A DNA stretch of 64,000 bases from positions 372,001 to 436,000 of the forward strand of contig CAJZBQ010000058.1 of NCBI GenBank assembly GCA_914767885.1, given 5' to 3'. A model generated the notes under the pieces. It worked only from the letters and a program-made list of their open reading frames with translations, was not told the DNA's origin and made no database searches. The stretch comes from Blepharisma stoltei. Lineage: Eukaryota; Ciliophora; Heterotrichea; Heterotrichida; Blepharismidae. A program made the translations under genes and the position numbers. This document shows positions 40,650 through 51,148 of this stretch, one piece after another (the stretch's first letter is position 1; each line of letters begins with the position of its first letter).

Positions 40650-43065
40650 ATGTCATTTTCTTTACGAGTACGAAAACTCACCCATGAAATTTCCAAACAT
40701 CACAAACTTATGTTCCAGCTACTTAACTCACAAGAAAATAATGTAATTAATAAACAAGGAAGATGACTCAAAAATAACTATTGATAAGAAAACATATGAA
40801 GAAATCCTGAAAATTTCGACAAAATTGTTTGAAAAGGACTGCTTAATTAGCAACATGTATAGACAAAAAAGCAGATCAAAAATAAATATAATTACTATCT
40901 CACAGCTCAAAAGTGAATTATCTGAGATTAAAAAAATTGTTCAAAGTAGCACAATTAAAATGACGAAAGATTTAAAAAGATTGGGATTAATTTTGAGGGA
41001 TTATAAAGATAGATGCAAAGACAGCTTTATACTTACTTACTTAATGTTTATAGGCGGCTGCCTTGTTGTTGACGCAGACACCAAGGACGCAATTATTAGG
41101 GTTCACCTGCTTTGCGGTATAGTCTAAACTGGCCATAAAGACCAGCCATGAAGACATATATCTCCTCCTTCCCCTGGGCCTGGACCCGCGGCTTTAGTGT
41201 TGAGTGGGTGGGCTATGGATTCCTGCGGCTGCTGCTTGAGTTACGAGAGTTGGCTCCCTGAAATTCAAAAAAATGAAATTTCTGGTCACCTTTCGGCAAA
41301 AAGGGAAATTCTAAGTCCTGGGACTTAACGCCCAGTTTCACGCTAGGCAATTGCCCGAATGGTCTAGGCGTTGCCTGTAGACTCTGCTGGGCTTACCCTT
41401 TCCAAACCTAGACACCCTTTCCTCTCGGGGAAAAATCCATTCTGGTCGTTGAGCATGGGCCAGGCTCTGCACTGTAGAATTGCTTACAATGGCATTGTTG
41501 CCCATTTCCTGAATGGCAAAACCTTGCCGGATATAATTAAAATATGTGTCGAATATGTATGGCCGGAGGCCACACCCAGACGAAGACGCCATATTTTAAT
41601 TATGCAAAGACAGCTTTATACAATTTTTGAAAAATTTAGATGTAGACTTGAGAAAATCTTTAAAGCCTTTAGTTCCCAGCGAAATTTTAGAGGAGCAGAT
41701 TTCTTATAAACCTATAGCTGATATTGCTAGTTATACAGCCACATCAAAATCTATTAGCAATTTAGGTGACCCATCTTCAGATAGAAAAGACAGAGAAATC
41801 ACTGATACAAAAACCGAGATGCTAACTAAGCATATCCAACTACTAGTAAACACCTTACTCCCCCCCTCCGTAAGTGAACAAAATCATTGGAGAAATCACT
41901 ATTTTTTGCCCAAAAACTCACCCTCCGTGAGTGAACAAAAATTTTTTTAATAGAAAAATGTTTTATTAAAAAAAATTTGATATATAAGTGATAATTAGTA
42001 TAATGAAATCACGAGACAATTCTGTTTAATTTTAAACAAATTGCGTTTTTTAAAACATAAATTTTATAAATTAAATTAATATTTGCTTTCCAATTTTTGC
42101 AAATTAGGTTTTTTTACAATTTCGAAAAAAAAATTTTTCTATAAAATTTATATATAAATTTTTTTAAAAAAAAATTAACCGGGGGGGAGTTAGAAGATGT
42201 CGCAAAAAAGCTTATAGAGATGACGAAAAAAACTGAAAAATCCTACTATGAAATTGTTAACCCTAAAGTGCTAGACACAGAGCCGCCATCTCCATTGGCG
42301 GCACCATTTCCTGACTATTTTTCATTTGACGTCACAAATTTATCAGAAGAAAACAGAGAAAATTCGAAATGAGAAGACTTGACTATCATTGACGAATTAA
42401 GCAGAAAAAATATTTTGATGAAATTTGTAAGTAATGAAAGCTTGGATTCTATAAACCCTAAAAAAACAAAAGAAATTAAAGATAAAATTGAGAGACTACT
42501 CAATGAAAACGCAAAAGAAAATGAAATTTTGGAGCTGTTTAAAGAAGAAGAAATTCCTGTAACAAAAAGAGAACAGCTGGTGTTTGATATTATAAATTCT
42601 GGAAGGAAAGGAGATAACACAGTGACTTTGACTGATTTAATTGAAGCTTCAAATGTAAACACAAAGAGAAATTTGGAATCGAATAGAAATAAAAGCAATT
42701 TTGAGGTTTCTGGAAGCAATTATTCACAGATAGTTAAGCAGATCCAGGGAAAAGAGTTAACTGATAAATTAGATGAATCAGTTGCTGATTTCAAATCATT
42801 AGACAGCTCGATCGACGAAAAAATGGTAAGACCAATCGAAAGAAATAGAGAAAGAATAAAATCCGAAATGATTTTAAAATATTCTGAGCCAAGCATGAAA
42901 GTTTTGCCGCCTGTAAGTATTAAATCAAAAGGGAAAGAGCTCCAGACCAAAAAATCTTTAAAATGCATAAGGATCAGATCCGTAACACCAGGGAAGAAAA
43001 TGAACGAAGAGTCAAAAAAATCAATAAAACGATCTAAAACGCCATTTAGTAAAAAGAGGAAGTAA
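40650..43065 (+). CDS. Coiled-coil protein with basic C-terminus, unknown (interrupted gene)
   Basis: 491 residues after a 16-nt intron (40743-40758), a 589-bp retroposon-like insert (41013-41601) and a family 1 IES (41856-42190). All joins are in frame: NSQENN/EDDSKIT, RCKDSFI/QFLKNLDV and LLVNT/LEDVAKKL. The protein is helical with coiled-coil stretches (LKSELSEIKKIVQSS, VAKKLIEMTKKTE), a possible calcium/EF-like region (IEEIP... GRKGDNTVTLTDLIEA) and a Lys/Arg-rich C-terminal tail. I recognise no family. Confidence 0.8.
40743..40758 (+). other. 16-nt intron
   Basis: GTAATTAATAAACAAG; unspliced it places TAA directly after ENN. Removal links the ATG at 40650 to the rest of the gene. Confidence 0.88.
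41013..41601. repeat. Retroposon-like insert D (589 bp) with perfect 20-bp direct repeats, tRNA-like tract inside
   Basis: ATGCAAAGACAGCTTTATAC occurs at 41013 and 41602. Removing one copy plus the insert restores the host frame. The interior is about half G+C. Around 41347-41430 it reads like a degraded Ser/Leu-type tRNA (TGCCCGAATGGTCTAGGCGT, an A-box-like start), suggesting a tRNA-derived SINE. Near the 3' end there is an inverted repeat (ATAATTAAAATATG with CATATTTTAATTAT). Confidence 0.82.
41856..42190. mobile_element. MITE-type IES, family 1 (335 bp), hairpin end deleted
   Basis: TA at 41856 and 42191; removal joins LLVNT to LEDVAKKL in frame. The left end has the two same-orientation units, but the right end reads TTAACCGGGGGGGAG directly, so the usual hairpin of the unit is missing. 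Confidence 0.92.
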
Positions 43066-43196
43066 CTCTTTAAACTAATAAATTTGACTTTTTATAATCA
43101 AAATTATCTAACATATAGAGAAACACTATAATATTATTAGAAAATCAATTTATATTTTCTTGAAAATCAAAGGCCAGCTCAATATGAATAATTAAA

Positions 43197-44553
43197 ATGA
43201 GTCATAATATAAGAAGCTCAAGGTCTCGGTCTCGTAGCCCACTCAGAAGTATCCCACTCTTTCCACTGATCTTAGCAATCCCAAAATCAATTATAAACGC
43301 TGACTTCATAAAGCTTCAAGAAAAATTGGCATCAAAATGCGAGGTGGATCGTCTCCACTTGGCATCAGAAACAAACTTGCCAAACTTCGATGAAGGCTTC
43401 CTCTACATCTATGGCCCATCTCTTAAAGGAAAAATCGAAATCCTTAAATCAATTCTTTCAGAAATTCAAAGAATTATTGACAGGCCCACTTTGGAACTAA
43501 AAATTCTGATCCCTGATAATTTAATTGAAGCTCTTACAGGCAAAGGCGGGAAATTATTAAATAAAATCCAAACAAATTCACATGCAACAATCACGATTGT
43601 TGAAGAAATAAAAAACCTCAGAGAGCGTCTTATAAAAATTGAAGGCAGATCAGCTGATGTAGAATTGGCGATTAAAGAAGTTTATAGGCTTATTGTAGAA
43701 AGAAAATCAAATTCTGAGCCAAAATCAGTTCTCGACAAAACTTCAGCGAAATTTGTAATTCCTGGGGAATGCGTTGGATACTTGATAGGGAAAAATGGAT
43801 TATTTACCAAGAGGCTTAAGGCGGATTATGACGTAGAAATAAAAATTGTGAAAAATGAAGGACTGCCTTGTAAGGACAATGAACACATTGCGGTAAGAAA
43901 TTATTCAGATGTTGTTAGGGAAATATCGCTATGTGAAGACTGCGATTGAAATTGTTGTTGACAAAATTCTAGAAGCAATAGAGACTACATGCAGCCCAAT
44001 TTCTGATTTGCTGGTAAGAATGCTTATACCTACTCAAATGGTAAAAGAACTGATTGGCCCACAAGGATCAATAATTAAAGAAATTTCCAAAAAATCAGGA
44101 GGAGCGAAGATTAAGGTCATGTGTGACACTGAGACCGAAAAAATGCAGGATTTCACAATAGTTACAATCGATGGCTCTAGAGACTTAAAGCAAGAGGCAG
44201 CAATAAGAATTTATGAAGTTATCAGCAGAGGTCATAAACCTTCAAGCCCTTCTTCTAGAAGAAGCCGTGGATACTCTCCATCTCCACCAACTGATAATGT
44301 CAGCATTTTCGTCACAGTTCCTGATGCTCTTGTGTCAAGATTAATAGGAAGAAATGGAGACAATGTGAAAGGAATGATGAGTCGATCAAGAAGCCAAATG
44401 TCATTCCAAAAACAGCCTTCAACTGAATTAAAAACCCCAGAAAATGATAAAGCGAGACTTTGCACTTTTACAGGAAGCAGCTCTAGCATAGCTCGAGGAA
44501 TAAAGACTTTACTAGACCAAATTATAAAATTAGAAAGCGGAAGATATGATTAG
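43197..44553 (+). CDS. Four-KH-domain RNA-binding protein
   Basis: 446 residues after a 16-nt intron (43893-43908). The N-terminus is an RS-like stretch (SSRSRSRSPLRS). Four KH domains follow, each with a GxxG-type loop: LIEALTGKGGKLLNKI, CVGYLIGKNGLFTKRL, MVKELIGPQGSIIKEI and LVSRLIGRNGDNVKGM. A Ser/Arg linker (SSPSSRRSRGYSPSPP) separates the last two. This layout fits poly(C)-binding/Nova-type proteins that control splicing, stability or translation. All GxxG loops are intact, so RNA binding is expected. It starts 131 bp after the previous gene and converges with the LamG gene at 91 bp. Confidence 0.9.
43893..43908 (+). other. 16-nt intron in the KH gene
   Basis: GTAAGAAATTATTCAG; removal joins DNEHIA to MLLGKYRYVKTAIEI, completing KH2. 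Confidence 0.9.
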
Positions 44554-44644
44554 CTAACCCTAAATTATGTTAAATATAATGTTAAGTCTGATAATTTACA
44601 ATCTGACTTAACATGCTGCGACTATTTTAATAGAAAATTATAAT

Positions 44645-45676
44645 TTAGCCTAAATTCAAACAGCAAATTGCAATTCCAGTTTCGCTGCTGGAATCAGCTT
44701 CAGAGTCATGCACCCAAATGTGAGAATTCCAGTCAGTCCATCCCATTGCTCGGGCTACTTGATATCCAGCTGAATGCAGCTCGATTGAGGTGCATAAATG
44801 ATGTGTGTCTTCTGGGCAGCTTTCTTCTGCGTCAGATAACACACAATTAATACACCCAAGCCTAATATAGTATGCTTCAATTGCTCCCAACGCTCCTGCA
44901 CTTTCTGCTTCTATTTCTTCCTCTTCAAGTTCTCTATTGAAATATCTCACTTCATCAACATAAAACGAGACTGGACAATCCTCAAGAGTCGAAGGAGTAT
45001 TTCCAATATACAATGGGCTTGAGTTTGTCTGTGTCCATCCGTCAGTAGAATTTACTGCATCTTTTATTCCATTCACAAAAAGCCTTATTCTTGACTGTGT
45101 TCTGACAACTCCTATATGTGTCCATCTATTAAATGGAATTCTTGCATTGGAAATTACATACTCTCCTTGAGGGTGTTTTACATCTTCATCTGTAGATACA
45201 TAAGCTTTTAGCTGGCGATCTTCTCTGTCATAATACACAGCTGGGACTCTCTCATATATAACTTGGTCTTCTTGGTCATTTCCTTTCTGTAAAAGAGGAC
45301 ACCAACGCAACCCTTCTGAATTTTGAGAATCTCCAATGAAGACCCAAAAAGTCACGGAGAATAAAGTAGAGGATAAAGAACCGTTGGAATCAGGGATTTC
45401 TATATAGTCACTTCCTGTTATTGACGCACTTGTACCTTGGCCACCATATGATGGGCCTGCACCTACTGTTTTGGATGCATGATTTTGACTGCCTGAAGAG
45501 TCAAGGCCTGAGTCATCGTCAAAAGTTCAGTGGCCTTTTAGACCGTCTTGAACTGCGTTAGGCATTAATACAGTTTCACCTCCGAATAAGCAGATACCAC
45601 CTTGCAAGGTCATTTCACATAAGTCGCTCCCATATGCTAAGAAAAGTGAGATCAAAATTACCGTTTTCAGCAACAT
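44645..45676 (-). CDS. Secreted LamG/concanavalin-like lectin-fold protein
   Basis: 343 residues, single exon. The N-terminus MLLKTVILISLFLAYGS is a signal peptide. Residues about 45-240 form a LamG-like jelly roll: GHWTFDDDSGLDSSGSQNH (Trp from TGA), YIEIPDSNG, FSVTFWVFIGD, RWTHIGVVRTQSRIRLFVNG, SPLYIGNT and FYVDEVRYFNREL. The C-terminal about 100 residues are Cys-rich (RLGCINCVLSDAEESC, HHLCTSIEL) and contain AMGWTDWNSHIWVH. It is probably a surface or secreted carbohydrate- or matrix-binding protein. Confidence 0.82.
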
Positions 45677-46006
45677 ATTTAAAAGATAATTAAAATTTAA
45701 GCAAATACAAATGAGAAGCTCTAAGAAGTCAGCATGTTATTTTTAATAAATCCATAGTAAAGCTGCCCTTTAGTAGTCTTTATTTTTCTCTTTAATATTT
45801 AATAAGATAGAAAATGCCTTTAACATGAGCTTCCTTATTCACGCATCTTATTTTATTGATAAATTCGTCAGTTCTAGATTCTTATTTTCCTGCTCAGTTT
45901 CTCATTATTTTCTTTCTTTTTATTCTTTTTCAAAGAATATATTTACCACATAAAAATCAACAAATTTTTTGACATATTTATTTAAATTTTTATATATAAA
46001 AGTAAT
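45677..46006. other. Divergent intergenic region
   Basis: AT-rich promoter region shared by the LamG-like gene (minus) and the CH-domain gene (plus). No repeat seen. Confidence 0.5.
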
Positions 46007-47547
46007 ATGAATCAAAGTTATAGCTATAAATCAAAATCCCCATACAATGCCAAAATACGTAAGTTTCTACTTCAGCTAAGTCTCGCCTCTTATCTTTAAC
46101 TCGTTGGATAAATTCTCTGCATATATGGAGGAACTTAACTGAAAAAGAACTCCCAGAACAAGCCAAAACAGGGGTTTTACTAATTTTTCTTATCCAAGCT
46201 GTAGAGCCCACTATTGAATTTCAAAATTTTTCTCCTAAGCCGAGCTCTAAAAGATTTTGCATTAAAAATCTGGATCAGGCCCTTTCTGCTATTTCTCAAC
46301 TTGCAGGGCCTTCTGTTCTATTGCCAAGATCTGAAGAGATTTATCAAGGAAATCAAGAGAAAATGTGGCAATTATTGGATTTTATATTCGAACTTTTCAT
46401 TATGACACCTGCGAGGAAATCATTCAAATCACTTGTCAATTGATACATAAGAATTTTGGAATTGCATGGAGTTTCCATAAATTCGATTGAAATTCTTTCA
46501 AGTTTTAGAAACGGAGTGAATTTTATGATAGTGATTAATTGTTTATTAGATGATGTCGATTTAGAAGAAATTTATTTCAACCCACAGAGCAAGTCAGAGC
46601 TGACACAAAATTTAGCTGTCCTTATAAACGTAATGAAAAAATTTGGGATTCCTGTCTGTGTAACAATTGAAGAGCTGGGGAATTTATTAGACCAAGATTT
46701 AATTTTATTGCAATTATATTATGTATATAGAGCTTTGCATGATAGGATCCCTATCAAAAAAAATTTAAAATTTAAAGATGATATTCAAAGATCAATAGAA
46801 AAGCTCCCAATTGAAAAATCAGCTTTGCAGACAGAAGTCAGTGATTTTATGAAGCCAAAAGGATTTTTTTCACAATTCACTCCCAGAAGCTATGGGAAAA
46901 ACAAGCTCGAGTTTGATTGCACCAAAGAAACAGAATCAACAAATGCAGTTTCAACCTCAGATTTGTCTCCTTCTTATTTTTCTTCCAAATTCTCAGCAGA
47001 TAGATCATTGTCTCCAATAAAAATTGAAATAATTTCTGATACTTCAGATTCTTTTCTGGAGTATAAACCACAAAAAAATATTTTAAATATAGAAACAAGT
47101 CCAGTTAAGCCATCTCCAAGCTTACGAGTAATACGCCCACCAGAGTTCCATCACAATCCTCATCAAAATTTATCAAATGATAAAGAAAAAGCTTTACTTT
47201 ACCTACTAACTCCAAGAATTCTTAAATTACATATCGGATCTTGCTTCCAAGCCTTTATGTTCAGCATCGTTTTGGACTCGTTTTTAGCTGAGGAGTACTC
47301 ATTTGAGTGAAAAAATTTGGAGACTATGGAAACTGAAGGGAAAATAAGAATAAAAGATATATCCAATGTTTCTTATGAGAAACGGGTTCTAATGATACAA
47401 GAAAAGAGTAAAAGCTTGCAGATACAGTGTCTGGATGCAAATGAAGTCAGTAGATATGTGAAATCGCTGATCGCTATGAGGGATTATTGAATGGATTGGA
47501 AAGAGATGGCAAGCAACCAAAATTACATTCCAATATATGCACATTAG
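46007..47547 (+). CDS. Tandem calponin-homology protein with C-terminal PH-like domain
   Basis: 507 residues after a 17-nt intron (46059-46075). CH1 at residues about 22-125 (LTRWINSLHIWRNL, TGVLLIFLIQAVEP, CIKNLDQALSAISQLAGP). CH2 at about 130-240 (GVNFMIVINCLLDDV, NLAVLINVMKKFGIPV, LQLYYVYRAL). Then a Ser-rich linker and about 90 residues resembling a PH domain (GKIRIKDISNVSYEKRVLMI, DANEVSRYVKSLIAM). CH pairs bind actin or tubulin, so a cytoskeletal linker is likely. Trp from TGA occurs at VNWYIRI, SFEWKNL and RDYWMDW. Confidence 0.78.
46059..46075 (+). other. 17-nt intron
   Basis: GTAAGTTTCTACTTCAG. Removal joins NAKI(P) to PKSRLLSLTRW in frame; the two exons are otherwise in different frames. 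One or two bases longer than the other introns here. Confidence 0.8.
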
Positions 47548-48026
47548 TTTAATCTGATGCAGGTTATGCTTTTAGAGCTGCAGAATTAATCATTGGCATT
47601 TTCGCTTTATATTTTGATTGCCAAGTAAGTTGGCTCGCCAAAAAATGGAGCGAACAAAACAAAATTCAGCGACTCAAGTTTTAAAGCTTAGTCAGATTAT
47701 CTGATCAAGCTTAAAGGTAGTCTCTATGCACTTCAAAACAAACCTGTCTCTTTAGAGCTTTATTTCTTTAGAACTTAGTGTTAGTTAAAATTAAAACTAT
47801 TTTACTTTAATTCTATTGTTGATGACTATCCAACTCACTTATTTGATAATGAATAACAAAGTAATCAATTCTCTATCTCAAATCGTTTATATAGAAATCT
47901 ATTAATGTGCGTGAGTTATAAACATTTAGAGAAGGCTATAAATTAAAACATTTGATTATATTAATTAAGATTAAGATTATGAGGGATGCTTAATGTAGTT
48001 TAAGATAAAGTGTTTTTATGAAGGAG
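47548..48026. other. Intergenic region with an element relic
   Basis: AT-rich. A short relic near 47610-47665 (TTGCCAAGTAAGTTGGCTCG, TGGAGCGAACAAAAC) resembles hairpin units of the decayed IES at 28524 and a tract near 23.23 kb. No gene recognised. Confidence 0.45.
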
Positions 48027-48206
48027 TTAAGTTAAAGACTTTAAGTAAATGAAAAGAATAATGAAAAATATGACAACGACAGCTCCACTGATAGGGAATA
48101 TATATTTTTGGCCTAATTCTGTAGCAATTTGTCTTTCTTGTGCAAGACGCGCTTTGTCTTTTTTAGAAGGATCTCGAGGTTTGCCTTTGCCGAGAGTTTT
48201 TGCCAT
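48027..48206 (-). CDS. Small single-pass membrane protein
   Basis: 59 residues. Basic N-terminal half (MAKTLGKGKPRDPSKKDKAR, LAQERQIATELGQ) and one membrane helix near the C-terminus (IFPISGAVVVIFFIILFIYL) followed by KSLT. The layout is that of a tail-anchored small ER or mitochondrial protein; it resembles short SERP/RAMP4-type proteins in size but I see no diagnostic motif. Clean composition and a sharp start/stop support it despite the length. Confidence 0.6.
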   Translation of the reverse strand: MAKTLGKGKPRDPSKKDKARLAQERQIATELGQKYIFPISGAVVVIFFIILFIYLKSLT

Positions 48207-48385
48207 TTTATAATTATAAGAATTTTCTGTATAGCTAATGATAAGAGCATTACATCTAAAAATGCAAAATCAATAGAAAATTTAAGTGCTATATATCTTA
48301 ATTTTTTAAAAATTTGAACTGATAAAGGAACATAAGTATAAAAATCAAAGATTGAATTATGCTGATTCAAAAATGAAATTTTGCT

Positions 48386-48748
48386 TACTCCCCCCCCCCT
48401 CCGTGAGTGAACAAAAAAATTTTGTTCACTCACGAGGGGGGTTAATTTTTTTTTTTTAAAAATTTTATATATAAATTTTATAGAAATTTTTTTTTTCGAA
48501 TTTTAAAAAAATCCTAATTTGCAAAAATTGGGAAGCAAATATTAATTTAATTTGCAAAATTTATGTTTTAAAACGCAATTTGTTTAAAATTAAACAGAAT
48601 TAGCTCTAGATTTCATTATACTAATTATCATTTATATATCAATTTTTTTTTTCCATTAAAATTTTTGTTCACTCACGGAGGGTGGGTTTTTGGTCAAAAA
48701 ATGGCGATTTTTCTAATGGTTTTGTTCACTCACGGAGAGGGGGAGAGT
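48386..48748. mobile_element. MITE-type IES, family 1 (363 bp)
   Basis: TA at 48386 and 48749. Hairpin at the left with a run of nine to ten C; two same-orientation units at the right. Interior AT blocks as in other copies. Lies between genes. Confidence 0.88.
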
Positions 48749-49555
48749 TATGAAAATGTGAATACGAAACTCTTCATATTTATTTTTTCTTGAAATTTAT
48801 GTATGAGTTTTATGCTTTCTAACTTTTAAAAATTGTCAGCTTGGTAATTTAAAAATGCCTATAAAATAAAAGCTTACTCAAGAATTATTTTGTTTTATCT
48901 TTTATAGCAAAAGATAATGCACAAGTGTCAATTCAAAATAGAAGGAAGAGATAACAATCAAAGTATGGCATTTTTGGGAAAAATTAAAAGGAGATATTTG
49001 AAAATTTAATATATGATAAATAAAACTCTTGCAGTTCTGGATCAAGACAAAAGAGTCGATTTGAGATATTTTGGGTTTTTTATTAAGTTTTGTGAAAGCT
49101 AAAATCATAATATTATTTGCTGATATAGCAGCTTTTATATCTTTCATTCTTTCATTTAATAATCCTCATTTAACTTAAATAGCTTTCTTGCTTGCTGGCT
49201 TTGTAATGAAAACTAACTTAATCTCATGTTGATAATATAAACTTATTTATAGGACATGCTTTAATGCTGAATATTATATTAAATTAGAAAATCAAGATAA
49301 ATAAATAATAATTTTAGCATTATTATATAAAGATTTTCCTAAAATGAATTTTGCAAAAGATTAAAGACAGGTGATTTTAGACTCCAATAATTTACTCGGT
49401 ATATTTCTAAATAGCCTATTTAAATACAATGCGACTATCGCCTTCATTATTTTCTCCTACAGTTAATTCTTCCAATAAAATTTGATTAAGATCTTCTTCT
49501 ATCTATATTTATTTAAAAAATAAAATTTGATAATCCACATAGTGGCAGAATTTCT
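48749..49555. other. Intergenic region with weak minus-strand coding hints
   Basis: A minus-strand stretch at about 49417-49500 translates to a protein-like C-terminus (EEDLNQILLEELTVGENNEG, ending RIVFK), and an 81-codon minus frame lies at 48902-49147. Neither has an assignable start or family. An exon of a gene cut by the IES at 49556 is possible. Confidence 0.35.
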
Positions 49556-50124
49556 TAATCCCCCCCCATCCTTGATCGAATGATTGACTGTAAAAATTCC
49601 TAAAAATTGGGGAAATTAACCCCCATCCTTGATCGAACGATTTTCATATCATGCAACTTTTATATATATAAAAATATATTAGTTATCAAAAGCTTGGGAA
49701 GATGTACCTAATGAAGTTGTTTTCAGGGACTTTGAGACGACAGAAAGCTTCGAAATCAACTATCCGAAGTGATTTAGTCATCAATCTAGGCTTAAAAAAT
49801 TAATAATCTAATAAAATAGAGATCTTTAAAATTTTTAAAAAAAAATTTAATTTAATAAGGAACAAATTAAAAATTTATACAGTTTAAAGGGGTAACTAAT
49901 AAATCAAAATATTAAAAATTGGTATTTTTATGAAATTAATCAATTTTTTGCTGTAAAAATAATTATTAAAATACCCTTAACCCTCTTATTTAAAAGTAAA
50001 TAAAAAAAAAATATATATATATTTTTTATTTTATATATAAAATTTTTGTCCCAAAAAAATTTTTTTTAACCCCATCCTTGATCGAACGATGGCGAGTCGT
50101 TCGATCAAGGATGGGGGGGGGAGT
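49556..50124. mobile_element. MITE-type IES, family 2 (569 bp)
   Basis: TA at 49556 and 50125. The right end is a strong hairpin of unit ATCCTTGATCGAACGA. The left end has two same-orientation copies (near 49567 and 49623). The interior is the inverse of the 21601 element, with blocks such as AAAGCTTGGGAAGATGTACC. Confidence 0.9.
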
Positions 50125-50145
50125 TAATAAAAAATAAATAGCATT

Positions 50146-51069
50146 ATGTGGTGCAACTTTACTAAGCGAGCTGAAAGCTGCAATCATCCAGGCTGTCACA
50201 TTAATCATCAGGGGCTATACCCTTCTTCATTTAGTCTGCAGACAGTTGAAGAAGAGCAGCTCGCGAGATTGCTATTATATCAAAACTCCTTGCTTACTCA
50301 AGTAGCTGCAAATAGTAATCAAATTAATAAATGCCTAGACCGCCTAATAGAAAGCACACAAAACATGGCTTATGTTGCTCCTCATACTGAACCAACTGAA
50401 ATTGATATCGAAAATTGTCCAGCTGAGCATATTTTCCAATGAATTTCCTCGGGGAAAGAATTTTTATACTCAATTCAGCTGGAAAGCCAGATATCTTCAA
50501 ACATATATAAAGAAAGAGGGTTTTCTTTAGTCGTTTCTGTAAGAGATAAGGATGGGCAATATATTTTTACGACTGAAAACCAAAAATTCCAAGTTTTTGT
50601 ATTCAGTATGGATAATCCTCCTCACTCGCCCCATAGTAACTTACTTACTTATTAAAACAATTTTTAAATAGTAAATTTAATATATATAGATCGAAATTTG
50701 TTAATTATTGTAGCGTTTTCAAAAAAAGCTACAAATTTTGATAATAAGCAAATTTCGATCTGCTCATATAAATTTTCTATTTGAAAATTTCGTGCTGAAC
50801 TGCCTACAAATAAGCAAGAATTTTCTTATTCTGGGAGTAAGCTACTTAAATTAAATATATCCGGCAAAAAAATATTAAGAGGCACTATAGAAGCCAGCAT
50901 GAGCGAAGACAGGCTGATTACTTTTGCAAATGTTGTAATAAACGAAGTAACCTCTCATTACGTCAATGACAGCTTTTATCTAGTAGTGACATGTGAAAAT
51001 TCGCTTGATATAAAACCTTTAACAATCAGCAATGTATGTGTGAAGGCTCGAAAACCTAGTAAAGTATAA
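50146..51069 (+). CDS. Unknown protein with N-terminal Cys/His cluster
   Basis: 268 residues after one palindromic IES (50650-50766). N-terminus MWCNFTKRAESCNHPGCHIN has a Cys/His cluster (CX8CX3CXH-like) that may bind zinc. A helix (EEEQLARLLLYQNSLL) and a beta-rich remainder follow (FSLVVSVRDKDGQYIFTTEN, NSFYLVV-like strands near the end). Trp from TGA at HIFQWISSG and KFSIWKF. I do not recognise the family. The start lies 20 bp after the right end of the family 2 IES, so that element abuts its promoter. Confidence 0.65.
50650..50766. mobile_element. Palindromic TA-bounded IES (117 bp)
   Basis: Inverted repeats AGATCGAAATTTG and CAAATTTCGATCT, with inner GTAGC/GCTAC, span most of it. TA at 50650 and 50767 give a frame-neutral join LLTYKFSIWKFRAEL. 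Other TA pairs nearby are possible, so the exact ends could shift by a few bases. Confidence 0.7.
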
Positions 51070-51148
51070 TGCTAATGTAATTATGATTTAACACCTCATC
51101 CTTTTATTTGAAAATAAAACGCATAAGAGCTTATATTTAAAATCTTAA

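Noticed and set aside
41371-41709. 112-codon plus-strand frame
   Set aside because: It crosses the border of insert D into the host gene in the wrong frame.
48902-49147. 81-codon minus-strand frame, first suspected to be glutaredoxin-like
   Set aside because: No CPYC-type motif and no continuation of the fold; kept only as a hint in the intergenic entry.
50650-50790. Coding sequence through the palindrome in the 50-kb gene
   Set aside because: The frame is partly open, but the long inverted repeat and flanking stops make an IES more likely.
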